This document shows positions 10,333 through 19,179 of a DNA stretch of 30,000 nucleotides, piece after piece. The notes under the pieces were generated by a model that saw only the letters and a program-made list of their open reading frames with translations, was not told the origin of the DNA and did not search any database. Source of the DNA: Symbiodinium natans. Lineage: Eukaryota; Sar; Dinophyceae; Suessiales; Symbiodiniaceae. The stretch covers positions 1-30,000 of the forward strand of contig CAJNDS010000912.1 of the NCBI GenBank assembly GCA_905221605.1, given 5' to 3'. The position numbers were made by a program, and so were the translations under genes. Positions within the stretch are counted from its first letter, which is position 1; each line of letters starts with the position of its first letter.

Positions 10333-11234
10333 GCCATCTCGTGTTAGAGGCGAGCGCAGCAGTGCCCCCTCCCACCATGGTCTCTAAGTGTGTGTCTGTG
10401 GTCCTTGAACTTGGGGTTTAGGGTTTTCGGGTTCAGGATTCAGGGTGTACTTTAAGAAGTTGTGCCGCAGGCAGTTGCAAAGCCGGCCGATAGCACGGAG
10501 GCCGAGGGCGAACGTTAGCAGCCCTTCGCAGTTCCTAGTGTTCCTCTATGTTGCCGGCCCGCGCTTTTGTTTGTTTTGGGCCTAAGGTTGGTAGAAACCC
10601 TAACCCTAGGCTCTAACCTTAAACCCTAGACGGTAAGCCCTACCTAAAAGGATTCAGGTTTGCAGCACAGGGCGACTCGAGTGAAGGTCGAGGGTCTGTT
10701 GAATCGGACTAGCACGATGACTCGAGTATTGTGTTTGTGATCATTGCAACCAGCCCCACCTGCTTGTATCCTGCGAGGTTGTCTATCAGCCACCAAAATC
10801 AAAACCCTCAAGCTCCAGATCCAAAACCTCCTCCTCCCCCGCCCAACCCCCAACCCCCCCCCCCCTTCCCCCCCGGCCGATTCCTGCGCCACCGCAAGGT
10901 GTCGGGCAAGAAAGTGGGCTTTGATGCTGCTTGGGGCTTAGGGTTTAGGGCTTTAGAGGGTTTATGGCGCAGCGGACATTCTGCATCTTAGCTATAGGGC
11001 TCCAACCTTTCATTCATGGCCCTGCACCTCCAAAGAAGTATTCTTCATTAGAAATAACCCTAAACCCTTGGCTGAGGGCATTAAGAACTCATGCCTTATG
11101 GCTTTCTTGCGCAGCCATGCTCAGACAGGCTTTATTTGGGTTAAGGTTTAGAGTTTAGCGCGTAGGGCTGAGCATAGTTCCAAAAGTTGGTGTTCAAGTT
11201 ATGCCTATGCCCTCGTTGTAATCCTTGAAACCCG

Positions 11235-11249
11235 CCCCCCCCCCCCCCC
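11235..11249. repeat. Poly-C tract (15 nt)
   Basis: An uninterrupted C run in otherwise unremarkable DNA. Confidence 0.95.
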
Positions 11250-11680
11250 TCCTCCCCAGAAAAGTGAACCCCTTCAATTTTTGGAACCCCCCCGGTTGGC
11301 CCGTTGGCTTGGGGGACTGTGATGTAGGCATCGGGCTCCGGCTAGCCGTATCTAGCCCGTCGTTTTTTGCATGTGAACAACTACAACTAAAATGATCCCC
11401 TCCCCTTCGCCCCGCGCCCCCGTCCTTGGTTCTTCGGTTTGTTCCTGCCATGACGCCCGGGGTTGAGGGGAATGGGCTTGTTTTTGTTTTTTGGTTCTGC
11501 GGTTGGGGAGTGTTTTGTTTAGCCGGACTTAGCCTCGGAGATTCAGGTGCCAGACTCTCCCACAGCGAGGCCGCCGTCCAAGGCTACCCGCAAAGGCCTT
11601 GTGAGAGGGGGGGGGGAGTTTCGGTTCTAATCTCGGGTCACTCTAGACCCGGTTTTGGAGCCGGGAAGGGGGGTTTTGGA

Positions 11681-12041
11681 AATCATGGATTTGGCAAGTT
11701 TTGAGGTTAAAGCTGCCCCCAACCCGCCTTTTTGGAGGCGAGAAGAAGGTAATCATGGATTTGCCAAGTTTCGTGGGCTAAAAGCTCCCAGTCCCAACCC
11801 CTTTTGAATTCCCCGCAGAAGACCCCAAGCAAACAAATAAATACAGAGTTATTCCCCTCAGAGGACCCCACGAGTTGCGTACCCCAAGCAAGCAATTAAA
11901 TCCAGAGTTCATTCCCGCAAGAAGGCCCTTAGAGAACAATTGTCTGGATAGGGGGGTTGAACAACACTGACAAGCAACTCTAGACTCAATTGTCTGGAGT
12001 CTAAACCCTTGGCTAACAATTAAATCAAGAGTTCATTGTCT
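11681..12041. repeat. Decayed tandem repeats of about 70 and 59 bp
   Basis: AATCATGGATTTGGCAAGTT at 11681 recurs with one change at 11751, followed by related sequence, so the period is 70. CCCCAAGCAA...CAGAGTT...ATTCCC at 11823 recurs at 11882 (period 59), and a weaker third copy (AACAATTAAATCAAGAGTT) sits near 12014. TTGTCTGGA words at 11940 and 11990 add to the pattern. This looks like an eroded minisatellite. No gene is seen. Confidence 0.6.
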
Positions 12042-12109
12042 GAATCGCGGGTTCAACAGCCCCAGAGCAGAAACAATTGACTGCAGACTTTTTGTTTTGG
12101 ACTGATATT

Positions 12110-12460
12110 TTCATTGCTTCCCATCCCTCAATCCCACCCCGCCTCCTGCAACAAAAGAGCACAATGCCAGCCAGCAAAGTCCCCGAAGCAGCCCCAAAAA
12201 GCTGAAATGGGGAGCTGCAAGAAGCATGAAGACAGGAAGCTCTGTCAGGGTACATGTCAGGGACGATGTCAAATACGCCAGCAGGCCAATGTTTGTGAAG
12301 AGGCATTGGCGACCCAACAAGCACAAAAACCCGAGGAACAAACGCTGGGTATGTGCCGCATTGCAAGAAGCGCGCAGGACGGCGTTTCTAAGCCGAAAAA
12401 AGAAAAGTGCGTCTGCGAAGGACCGTGGCTGCATGAACACCCACTGAACCCACTCAGCTA
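12110..12460 (+). other. Open, coding-like block upstream of mini-exon B
   Basis: Several frames on both strands are open here, which is typical of a conserved coding stretch, but the true frame is unclear. One plus frame (from ATG 12226, TGA 12445) is very basic, containing MFVKRHWRPNKHKNP. Another (12114-12461) is Cys/Gln/Lys-rich. The opposite strand gives a hydrophobic 147-codon frame. The plus strand is favoured only because mini-exon B with a good GTAAG donor lies 66 nt downstream on that strand. No family is recognised. Confidence 0.3.
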
Positions 12461-12526
12461 AACCATGCAAAGCCCGAAACTGACCTGTCGGCCCAAGCCC
12501 CAAAGATCGCCACCATCTGGCTGCAG

Positions 12527-12590
12527 GTACCGGGTTTGTGGCAACTGCTGACATCCCACTGACAGATGATGAAGAGGAGGAGGACCCAAG
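12527..12590 (+). CDS. Acidic mini-exon, copy B
   Basis: A 64-nt block runs from a GGCTGCAG acceptor to an AAG|GTAAGA donor, the best splice pair of the three copies. It encodes GTGFVATADIPLTDDEEEE, then Asp-Pro. It matches copies A (9354) and C (17137) at protein level, with many silent-type changes and no similarity outside the block. The end phase differs from copies A and C, so the copies are not simply interchangeable within one reading frame. The parent gene is unknown. Confidence 0.6.
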
Positions 12591-14445
12591 GTAAGACAGA
12601 AGGTTGAAAACTAGGGCTTCGGGTGTGGGATGTTTGTGGGCATGGAGTCAGGAGATCGGGTTGAGGCTAGTAAGGAACTCATTCAGCCTTTCTTAATACC
12701 TTAACGGTCAAGCTACTTGGGCACTGGTGGCGCAGCCCGGAACTGCTTCTAGTTTCGGTCATGCTGTTGATGTTGGTGGCAGCCATTGTCCTGGTAATGT
12801 GAACCACTCACATTATCGGCTTATCCTCCTCAGAGCTCCATCGATGTACCTCAAAATCCATCGCGCAGACTTCGGTCCACTTTGCCCCAAAACACACTCT
12901 TCTAGTTACGTGGACCTCCACCTGTACCACTTATTTTAGACCCTTATCCCTGAACCCTGACCCGTTGACCCTGAACCCTAAAAGCGGGATCATCTGTTTC
13001 TGGGTCTCTGGGTTGATGATTTAGGGTTTAGGCTCTCATGGACAATCCCCCTACTAGAGTCCCCCGCCTCTGAAGCGAGAATCTTGCCCGTATTACATGT
13101 GTTCTCGTCTGCCAAGGCACCAAGCAACGTCATCCCCCCCCCCCCCCCCCCCCACGCGCTGGCGTCCTCTGAAGTTTTCTGGGAGCACTCCCAGGATGGC
13201 CTTTTTTGCGGCGATGTGCAAAGGGCACACCTTAAGAAGTCGCCGACTCTGAAGGATATCGATATCAATTGAGAGCCCCGAGGGAGTGGCCTTCTCAAGT
13301 GACTTGCAGCAAGGGCCGTGTTGGGGGCCTTGGTCCAGTTGTGTTGCGGCTGCTGTGGCGAGGTTAAACGCGTCCCAGCTTTTGAGGCGGGCCCGAGGCC
13401 ACTGGGAGCTCCTCTCGTGTGAGGACGTGCATCAGGATCGATTGACATGAACAAGCACCGCCTTCAAACAGCCAGGGCAGCATCTCGGGGGTTAGGGCTT
13501 ACACCACGAGCCACGCGAATCAGGAATGCTCAACCATACACTTGAGAAACTAAGAGGTGGGGGCATGCACCAATACATGGGATCGAATCAAGCAGCCTCC
13601 CAACTACAGGAGTTTGAATGCAAGGGAGTCGGGTCCCGGGCTAAGGCCTTAAACCCTAAAACCCATCTAAACCCAGCCTGTCTAAAAAATAGAGTCGAAA
13701 GCAAGTGGCAGAGACATGCTTCGGCTAGCAGCTTAGTGCCTGACTGAATTCGGACATCGGCAGCAGGAGCAGAAAGGTGTGTCATTAACATCTTCTCAAA
13801 TAGAGTGCCGTCGCGACCATTGGTGGATCTTATATCAAATGTGCTGTTGAAGACAAACCAGAGCCCAAAACACAAATCCCTGAGCCCTGGCTCCTGAGCC
13901 GTGAATTCGCAAACCTCAGAGTAGTTGGCTGGCGAAGGAAGCTTCACCGGCGCCGCCTGCTGCACCACCTGTGGCAGCACCTGCTGCGCCGCCTACTGCA
14001 CCACCTGCTGCACCTGGTGGTTCTCAGCAGGACAGGGCTTGCGCGAAGGGATTGGGTGTAGGACCCACTGCTTACGGTGATGTTTGTGCCCAGGGTTGAG
14101 GCTCTGTCCCTTTTGGTTCCAACTGCACGGCTATGGTTCCTCCGCTTCGTCAGACACTAGGGAATCCTTACTAACATTATGCGACGTTCCATTGTCTAGG
14201 AGTCTAGGTTTGAGCGACACTGAAGCCAACTCGCGCAAGTTGAAGCCCGAATCGAGGGCCCAGGTTTAGGCAATTGTCCTTGGCCCCCAGTCTCCAGGCT
14301 ACTCCACCGCAGGGTTTGCTGACCGATCCTGAAAGCCAAGTCCGGCGCTGCCTGTACTTCAATCGGGCAGGATCAATGAGGACGCGGGTGGGTGGACGTG
14401 CTCTGCAATCGGAAACTCTCCTTGTCGCCTTCTATGCTCGCGCAG
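12591..14445. other. Non-coding; poly-C and short CTGCACCACC repeats
   Basis: No gene is supported. It contains telomere-like words (12950-12982, 13020-13032, 13650-13660) and a 20-nt C run at 13134-13153. At about 13948-14020 the words GCCGCCTGCTGCACCACC and GCACCTGCTGC repeat imperfectly. A minus frame at 12990-13454 is open for 154 codons across the C run, but its glycine run shows that composition drives it. Confidence 0.35.
13134..13153. repeat. Poly-C tract (20 nt)
   Basis: The longest C run in the window. Confidence 0.95.
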
Positions 14446-14547
14446 AGCTCGGAAGTTGGGCCAATTCAAGAGGAGGAGCTGGCCTGGGCACAATGCGGAA
14501 TCAAGATGTTGAGTTCCTCCGACGTGAAGAAGCCGGCGTGGCGGCAG
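14446..14547 (+). CDS. Weak internal exon candidate, unknown protein
   Basis: A 102-nt block (34 codons, phase 0 at both ends) lies between GCTCGCGCAG and CGGCAG|GTCAAC. It encodes a balanced sequence including VGPIQEEELAWAQCGIKML and then SSSDVKKPAWRQ. Another plus frame is open over the same bases (to the TAA at 14658-14660), so the frame is not certain. No family is recognised and no neighbouring exon is tied to it. Confidence 0.25.
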
Positions 14548-17136
14548 GTCAACGTTCTGACCTAGCTGCTGTTGCTTCGTCTACCTGCCCGGCATCTACC
14601 TCTGACGATGTTGTGATGTGCCAGCGGCTCGCAGATGACACTGTGCAGTTCCCGTCATAAGCCGTCAGCACCTATTAACACCCCAAATTCTTAAAAAAGC
14701 AACCCATATTAAACCCCAACACCAGGAGCCGAGCCAGCCCGCGGCCGCTTCGGGAGCACAGCGGAAAGTTCGTATGGAGCCAGAGGCGGATCTTCCAGGT
14801 TTAGAGGTCGAGGGCCTAGGCTTCAGGGCCTGTAGAAATAATTACATGTATTAGAATTTAGAATGTAGGCTGAGGGGCCCAAATAAGTCGAGCAGGGTGT
14901 CGGACTTTCAGGCTGCATGGAGATAATGTTCCGATTTTTCAGGCTTTTGCTTTTTTGATTAAGCCTGTTACTGTATTAAACCCTGAGCCAGACCTCCAGA
15001 CCTTTCCACCCTACATTCCCTGGAGCCTTGAAAGCCTCCAAACCTTGACGGACCCTACTCAAAATTCTAAGAACTCTCAAAACCCTCAAAACCCTAAACG
15101 CTTCCTACGGTCTCTGGAAGCTAAAGCCGACTTCAGAAGCCTGGAGCTTCTCCGAACTCTTCGTTTTGTTTAAACTCAAAAGCCCCTAAGTCCTAGAAGT
15201 TCCTCGACACCGTTAGAGCTTAGGACTTCGGGTTCGCGTGTCTCAGAAATGCTGGGCCCTTTTTTCTGCGGGGGAAGGGGGGAGGGGTCTGTACTCAGCA
15301 TGTTGCAGATGGTTGGAGCAGTTGCCCATACACCCCACAGCAATATTATCTCAAATCTGCAGAAACGTCACCTTGCGTCTTCACATATTCCCCTACATGA
15401 TTGCCAGGTCTTCCTCTAAACTTGAAAGCCTCAACAACCCTACCCCTAAACCATAAACCATAAAACCCTACACCAGCCGCTCTTTGGAGCCAGGTTGCAG
15501 AGCAGGGTGCTGCTTCGGGAGCTTCCTCCGCGAACTTTGACAGCAAGAAAGGGCTGGGGTTTGTGGAAAAGACAAGCAACTCGTGGATGTGTTTAATTCA
15601 GGGCAGGATCCCCGCTCAAGAATACATCAGGCTTTGATTCTGACATGAGTTGTAGTCACTCATGATGAACGATAATCCCTGCACACGTCGAACCCTTCAA
15701 CCCCAAGCCCCTCCAATACAGGTTTTCTTAGCAGGGGTGTTCTGAAAAGATCGCTTCGCTTGGAACCCAAGAGCAAGGATAGCGTAAATCTCCAGCTTGG
15801 CAGGCTATCAATGCACCTGAAATCCAGTGTTCCCTTCTGCACGAAGGACCAGCCGCGAAGCTGAACAATAGCTTCCAATTATCTTCTCTAGGTCCGAGAC
15901 GATCCTAAACCATAAGCCCCAAACAGTAAGCCCTCAAGGCTAGCAAGTTCTGCAATCCTTACGATGATGTAGGGTCGGAATAATGACGAATAATATTCCC
16001 TTATGGTCCTTTGTAATAAAACTATAATTTCCCCCCCCCCCCCCCCCCCAAAAAAAAAAAAAAAAAGCTGTTCTAATTATTCAGGCCCCTTTATTCGTTG
16101 CCGGGAATCTTTACGATAATGTGCAAGAACTGTGCCAGTGCCAGACGATCCACCCCTGCCCCAAACACTCATGGTTTGACATTTCTGGGTTCAGGGTTCT
16201 ACGAGGCTCGAATAGCTGGTGAATAGCTAGAAGGCTCGGAGGCCTGCGGTCTCATGGTAAACATGAGCTGTGCGGGTTATCAGGCCCTGAACCCTGGGAA
16301 CTTGGCCCAAAACCTTACAATAGACCCTTCACCAAGTATCTCGACATCCAGCTCAGGAATGGTGCTTCCGGGCCGAAACGAAAAGGCTTACCAACGCGGG
16401 GCATGTGCTTTCGGGATAAGGGTTTTGGGCACAGCGGTCTCCCTTGTGCACAGTGCGATGCGTCCCTTTTGGGTCAACTCCTAGCAAGAAATTACCAGAG
16501 TCTACTCCGGTAAATCGCCCATGCTCGTTTCGATGCCATCAGACCGCAAAGCGCCGACAGTTTCGCATTTGCCGAATCCAGACAGTTACGCATCTCGCAA
16601 ACCCAGAAGCCAAAAGTCTGACGGTGAGCGTGGGCACGCGCGCCTTGGCAAGGGCGCGATCTTCGTCCAAAATGCGAGGAAAACACAATGATCCAGGCCG
16701 TGTGCGCACCGCCCGGCTTCATCGACCTACCCGCACTTGCCACGGTAGAACCCCATAGCGTTGACATTGCTAGAAAAGAAAGCCATGGTTTCCATCACAT
16801 CCACCGGAACGGACGAGCGTCTCCAATTCTTGTGCCATACGACTGAAAGCCTTCCCAAACAAGTGATCGTCTGACATACGACTGGCTCCGAGAAGCCGAG
16901 CTTTGCATGGAGGGCTGGCTCTGGGGAGGGAATGTTTCAACGCATGAGCGGTTTCTCTAATGCTGCCGTCAGTTGCGTTTTGTCATCATGTTGAACTCCA
17001 GGCCAAACCTTTAACTCTAGACCCCGAAACCAGGGCCGACGCCAAGTTTGAGGCTTTGCGACTTTGGGTTTAAGGTTAAGGCAAGGCCCTTCACTAGAGC
17101 TGCTTGATATTTCAAGCTGCTTTCTGTGCTTAGTAG
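14548..17136. other. Non-coding with telomere-like words and a C/A homopolymer pair
   Basis: No gene is supported. Eroded CCCTAAA words are at 15088-15098 and 15440-15470. A plus frame at 16444-16758 is very Arg-rich and ends at TAG, but carries no secure family motif. GGAGCCAGAGGC at about 14776 is the third occurrence of that phrase. Confidence 0.35.
16031..16066. repeat. Poly-C (19) directly followed by poly-A (17)
   Basis: Nineteen C run straight into seventeen A. This could be a slippage hotspot or a sequencing or assembly scar. Confidence 0.95.
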
Positions 17137-17207
17137 GCACTGGCTTCGTCATGGCCGGTGACCTACCTTTGACAGACGACGAGGATGATGAGGAGGAGCC
17201 GCCACAG
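17137..17207 (+). CDS. Acidic mini-exon, copy C
   Basis: A 71-nt block, the same length and phase as copy A, follows a GCTTAGTAG acceptor and ends CACAG before GC. It encodes GTGFVMAGDLPLTDDEDD, then Glu-rich sequence and Pro-Pro-Gln. Copies A, B and C share the GTGFV...LPLTD core and the acidic run but not their flanks. The GC donor is inferred. No adjoining exon is assigned, and sequence towards 17400 shows no other coding-like block. Confidence 0.55.
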
Positions 17208-17402
17208 GCCCGTCTGAGGATGCTGTTCAAGGTCCCTGGCCTGGGTTTGGGATTTGGTGGCGCAAGGCCGCAGATCAAGGATTCGAGGTTATAGGATTTA
17301 GGATTTTGCGATCAGGTTCTGAGATGATGCGTTCAATATGTGGCTCTTTTCATATCATTCCTAGTAATTACTACTATTCATTATAACAATTTTCTACTTT
17401 TT

Positions 17403-17530
17403 CTTCTCTTACTACCACCACCACCACCACTACCACTACCACTACCACTACTGCCACTACTACCACTACTACCACGCCTACCACAACTACCACTACTGCC
17501 AATCCCTACCACTACTACCACTACCACGAC
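17403..17530. repeat. CTA/CCA triplet microsatellite flanking the 6.2-kb array
   Basis: Imperfect ACCACCACCACC and ACTACCACTACC triplets. The leucine/proline frame across it comes from the repeat. The 6.2-kb tandem array begins at its right end. Similar ACA/ACG triplets resume at 29974-30000 on the far side of the array. Confidence 0.9.
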
Positions 17531-17542
17531 AACATTTTTGCA

Positions 17543-17989
17543 TTGCACTCACTGCCAGAATCAGCATGTGGACCTCTGATCACTTTGGATCCTCGGCAAG
17601 TCGGCTACTCTGTATCCGCCTTGGGAGCTCCAGCAGTCTTTGCTAGTTTGTACTTCACGCCCCTCGGGGCTGCTGAAGATTGTTGTGCACAGCTATGTTC
17701 GAGTATGTGGAATGCATCCGCCCCTCGGGGCTGCGATAGCGCTGTGCTGGCTGGGCACCCTACGACCGCTTCCTACTGGCTCACCTGCACCCGCGACTGC
17801 AGCAGTGCCGGCTGGCCCCGATGTTGTGTTGCAGGCTATAGCTGTGCGCTAGCTGAGTTTGGTGTGATTAAGGCGGGCAAGGATGATATAGAAGGTCTCA
17901 CCCGCCTTTGTTATTTCACAGTCCAGCCTTTTGGACTTCGGGAGGATCGCTTCCTCCAGATTGCCAGGTCTCACTACCTGCTATACTGA
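17543..17989 (+). CDS. Open frame at unit left end, doubtful (copy 1)
   Basis: A plus frame of 148 codons opens at TTG; its first ATG is about 55 codons in. The product is Cys/Ala/Leu-rich and has no recognised domain. The DNA under it (17532-17991) is identical in both copies, whereas the next 140 nt differ at about ten sites, so something here is constrained or recently converted. It also holds two perfect GCCCCTCGGGGC hairpins (17659-17670, 17720-17731), an 8-bp stem (17870-17877 with 17901-17908) and GGAGGA/TCCTCC (17941-17957). A structured RNA or regulatory region is as likely as a protein. Confidence 0.25.
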   Translation: MHSLPESACGPLITLDPRQVGYSVSALGAPAVFASLYFTPLGAAEDCCAQLCSSMWNASAPRGCDSAVLAGHPTTASYWLTCTRDCSSAGWPRCCVAGYSCALAEFGVIKAGKDDIEGLTRLCYFTVQPFGLREDRFLQIARSHYLLY

Positions 17990-18009
17990 ATTTGCTTTGG
18001 CAGAGTACT

Positions 18010-18055
18010 TAAGGATGTTCAGGAGGAAACCTCCTGACCTGAAGCATTGAATCAA
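18010..18055. repeat. 46-nt direct repeat with hairpin, first element (copy 1)
   Basis: It pairs with 18445-18490 at 42 of 46 positions. Both carry TTCAGGAGGAAACCTCCT, a hairpin with an AAA loop, then CTGAAGCA-TGAATCAA. In this element the stem extends to 8 bp (18019-18037). In copy 2 the same pair lies at about 24257-24302 and 24692-24737. Confidence 0.85.
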
Positions 18056-18186
18056 AGAAGAAATTGGAGTGGGCACGGAGGCTGCCACCGATATCAAGTA
18101 CTCATCACTGCTAAGGAGGGAAAAGTAAGCACGGCTACCCCGACACCCTACTGTGAGTCACTGCGTCCAGCACCCACGCACCAGCT

Positions 18187-18264
18187 GTTTAGCGAGCCGT
18201 ACCTCTGGTGAGGCCGACACTCAGCGTTCCCGTCTAGTGACGTCTCACACAGGTAACGCTAAAC
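18187..18264. other. 8-bp inverted repeat enclosing 62 nt (copy 1)
   Basis: GTTTAGCG (18187-18194) and CGCTAAAC (18257-18264) are perfect complements. They lie inside a 320-nt stretch that is identical in both unit copies. A transcript from either strand could close this stem. No known ribozyme core was recognised inside. Confidence 0.5.
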
Positions 18265-18304
18265 AACTGGCAGAGGGCCGTAGGCAGAGCGCACCAAGGC
18301 GGCC

Positions 18305-18493
18305 TTGCCCGTTCCAAGTAGAATGCCCAAATTTGATGCAGGGAAGCTGAGTTTGCGAAGCCTGGCCTGGGACGCCTTGCGCGGCTCCTGGGGCCAGCGC
18401 TGCGACAGGGCAAAACTTCACGCCTGGTCGAGAAAATGTGGAGCTAAGGATATTCAGGAGGAAACCTCCTTATCTGAAGCAATGAATCAATAG
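18305..18493 (+). CDS. Small plus-strand frame, doubtful (copy 1)
   Basis: The frame is open from TTG 18305, with an ATG at 18323 giving 56 codons. It contains FDAGKLSLRSLAWDALRGSW and a Cys/Lys/Arg-rich middle, and ends in the direct-repeat hairpin sequence (DIQEETS). Two amino acids differ in copy 2. It is convergent with the minus-strand genes. No family is recognised. Confidence 0.2.
   Translation: MPVPSRMPKFDAGKLSLRSLAWDALRGSWGQRCDRAKLHAWSRKCGAKDIQEETSLSEAMNQ
18445..18490. repeat. 46-nt direct repeat with hairpin, second element (copy 1)
   Basis: The second element of the pair described at 18010-18055. AGGAGG-AAA-CCTCCT lies at 18456-18470. Confidence 0.85.
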
Positions 18494-18641
18494 GTTCAAG
18501 AAAACGGTAAGATTGAATTAAGAAAGAAACAAAAGTGCATGACAACTAGAGTAGATCAAGATTGTCAGCTTGCTGACTGAAAAAGAGAATTAATGATTGT
18601 AGTTTGCCTGAAGCGCAAGCTGCTCACAACAGAAAGTTCCA

Positions 18642-18929
18642 TCAAGTGTGAGCATGCATGCTGGTGCCAACGAGATGATTAGCTGCAAGCAATGCTATCT
18701 GGAGATCACTCCCTGCCTGATTGTTCAGAGCATCGGTTGACGTCAGCCAAATGCAGCCTGCATCACGAGCGGTGTGCTCTGCATGGGGTAGGTGGATGGG
18801 ATCTCCATTGTGCAACACAGACTCAGGCAAGATTTCTTCCTCATAGCCGCTGATGGTCACAAAAAGCCATCTGCTTTTGTTGCAAGGCTGGACAAGTGAT
18901 ATTGCAATCCCTTGCTGGAGAAGCTCCAT
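18642..18929 (-). CDS. Hypothetical 95-aa protein (copy 1)
   Basis: Starts at ATG 18929 (in-frame TAA two codons upstream) and ends at 18642. It is the last of five minus-strand frames in the unit, 250 nt after the 184-aa frame. It contains SRWLFVTISGYEEEILPESV and a His-rich middle (HLPHAEHTARDAGC). No signal peptide, membrane segment or known domain is seen. Against copy 2 the changes are about three amino-acid-altering to one silent, so there is no clear sign of selection. It may be a real small protein, or a relic frame. Confidence 0.4.
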   Translation of the reverse strand: MELLQQGIAISLVQPCNKSRWLFVTISGYEEEILPESVLHNGDPIHLPHAEHTARDAGCIWLTSTDALNNQAGSDLQIALLAANHLVGTSMHAHT

Positions 18930-18983
18930 TGCACTTTAATGTATGAAGAAGGTCTCAAGAACATGAAATATACGAACAACATG

Positions 18984-18996
18984 GGAGGAAGCCTCC
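18984..18996. repeat. GGAGG-AAG-CCTCC hairpin (copy 1)
   Basis: A single hairpin, 5-bp stem and 3-nt loop, in the spacer between the 184-aa and 95-aa frames. Copy 2 has it at 25231-25243. Confidence 0.85.
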
Positions 18997-19151
18997 TAAT
19001 GAAAGAAATAAAGAGACACTATTATCAACCTCTGTGCTAAATGGAGTTCTGCCATACTAATGCATGGCTTAGTCGAGCTGAGAGTTGCACCTTCAAATGT
19101 GCCGATTTAGGTGTTGAAAAGTGTACAGGGAATCGGCGAGGTGCAAGAAGG

Positions 19152-19177
19152 GGAGGAATCCTCCGGAGGTAGCCTCC
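19152..19177. repeat. Double hairpin just past the 184-aa stop (copy 1)
   Basis: GGAGG-AAT-CCTCC (19152-19164) is directly followed by GGAGG-TAG-CCTCC (19165-19177). It lies 2 nt beyond the stop codon of the minus-strand 184-aa frame, where it could mark an RNA 3' end. Copy 2 has it at 25399-25424. Confidence 0.85.
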
Positions 19178-19179
19178 AC

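Larger units (their letters stand above)
9425..11680. other. Non-coding, telomere-like words and homopolymers
   Basis: No gene is supported. Telomere-like strings occur at 10411-10427, 10597-10628 and 10931-10960. G or C runs occur at 10224-10241, 10319-10332 and 11235-11249. A C-rich block at 10826-10876 gives a spurious proline-rich frame. A short segment at 10881-10930 reads RHRKVSGKKVGFDAAW on the plus strand and might be exon-derived, but nothing supports it beyond its look. Confidence 0.35.

Noticed and set aside
13588-13980. 130-codon minus frame and similar isolated frames in the left half
   Set aside because: No domain, competing open frames on the other strand, and no splice context strong enough to support an exon.
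16444-16758. Arg-rich plus frame that loosely resembles ribosomal protein bL28 (AKRR...TVSVGTRAL)
   Set aside because: The most conserved bL28 core after the KRR (Phe-x-Pro-Asn-Leu) is missing, and the frame has no start or clear exon edges. Likely coincidence.
17340-17579. Leucine/proline-repeat frame
   Set aside because: Translation of the CTA/CCA triplet repeat.
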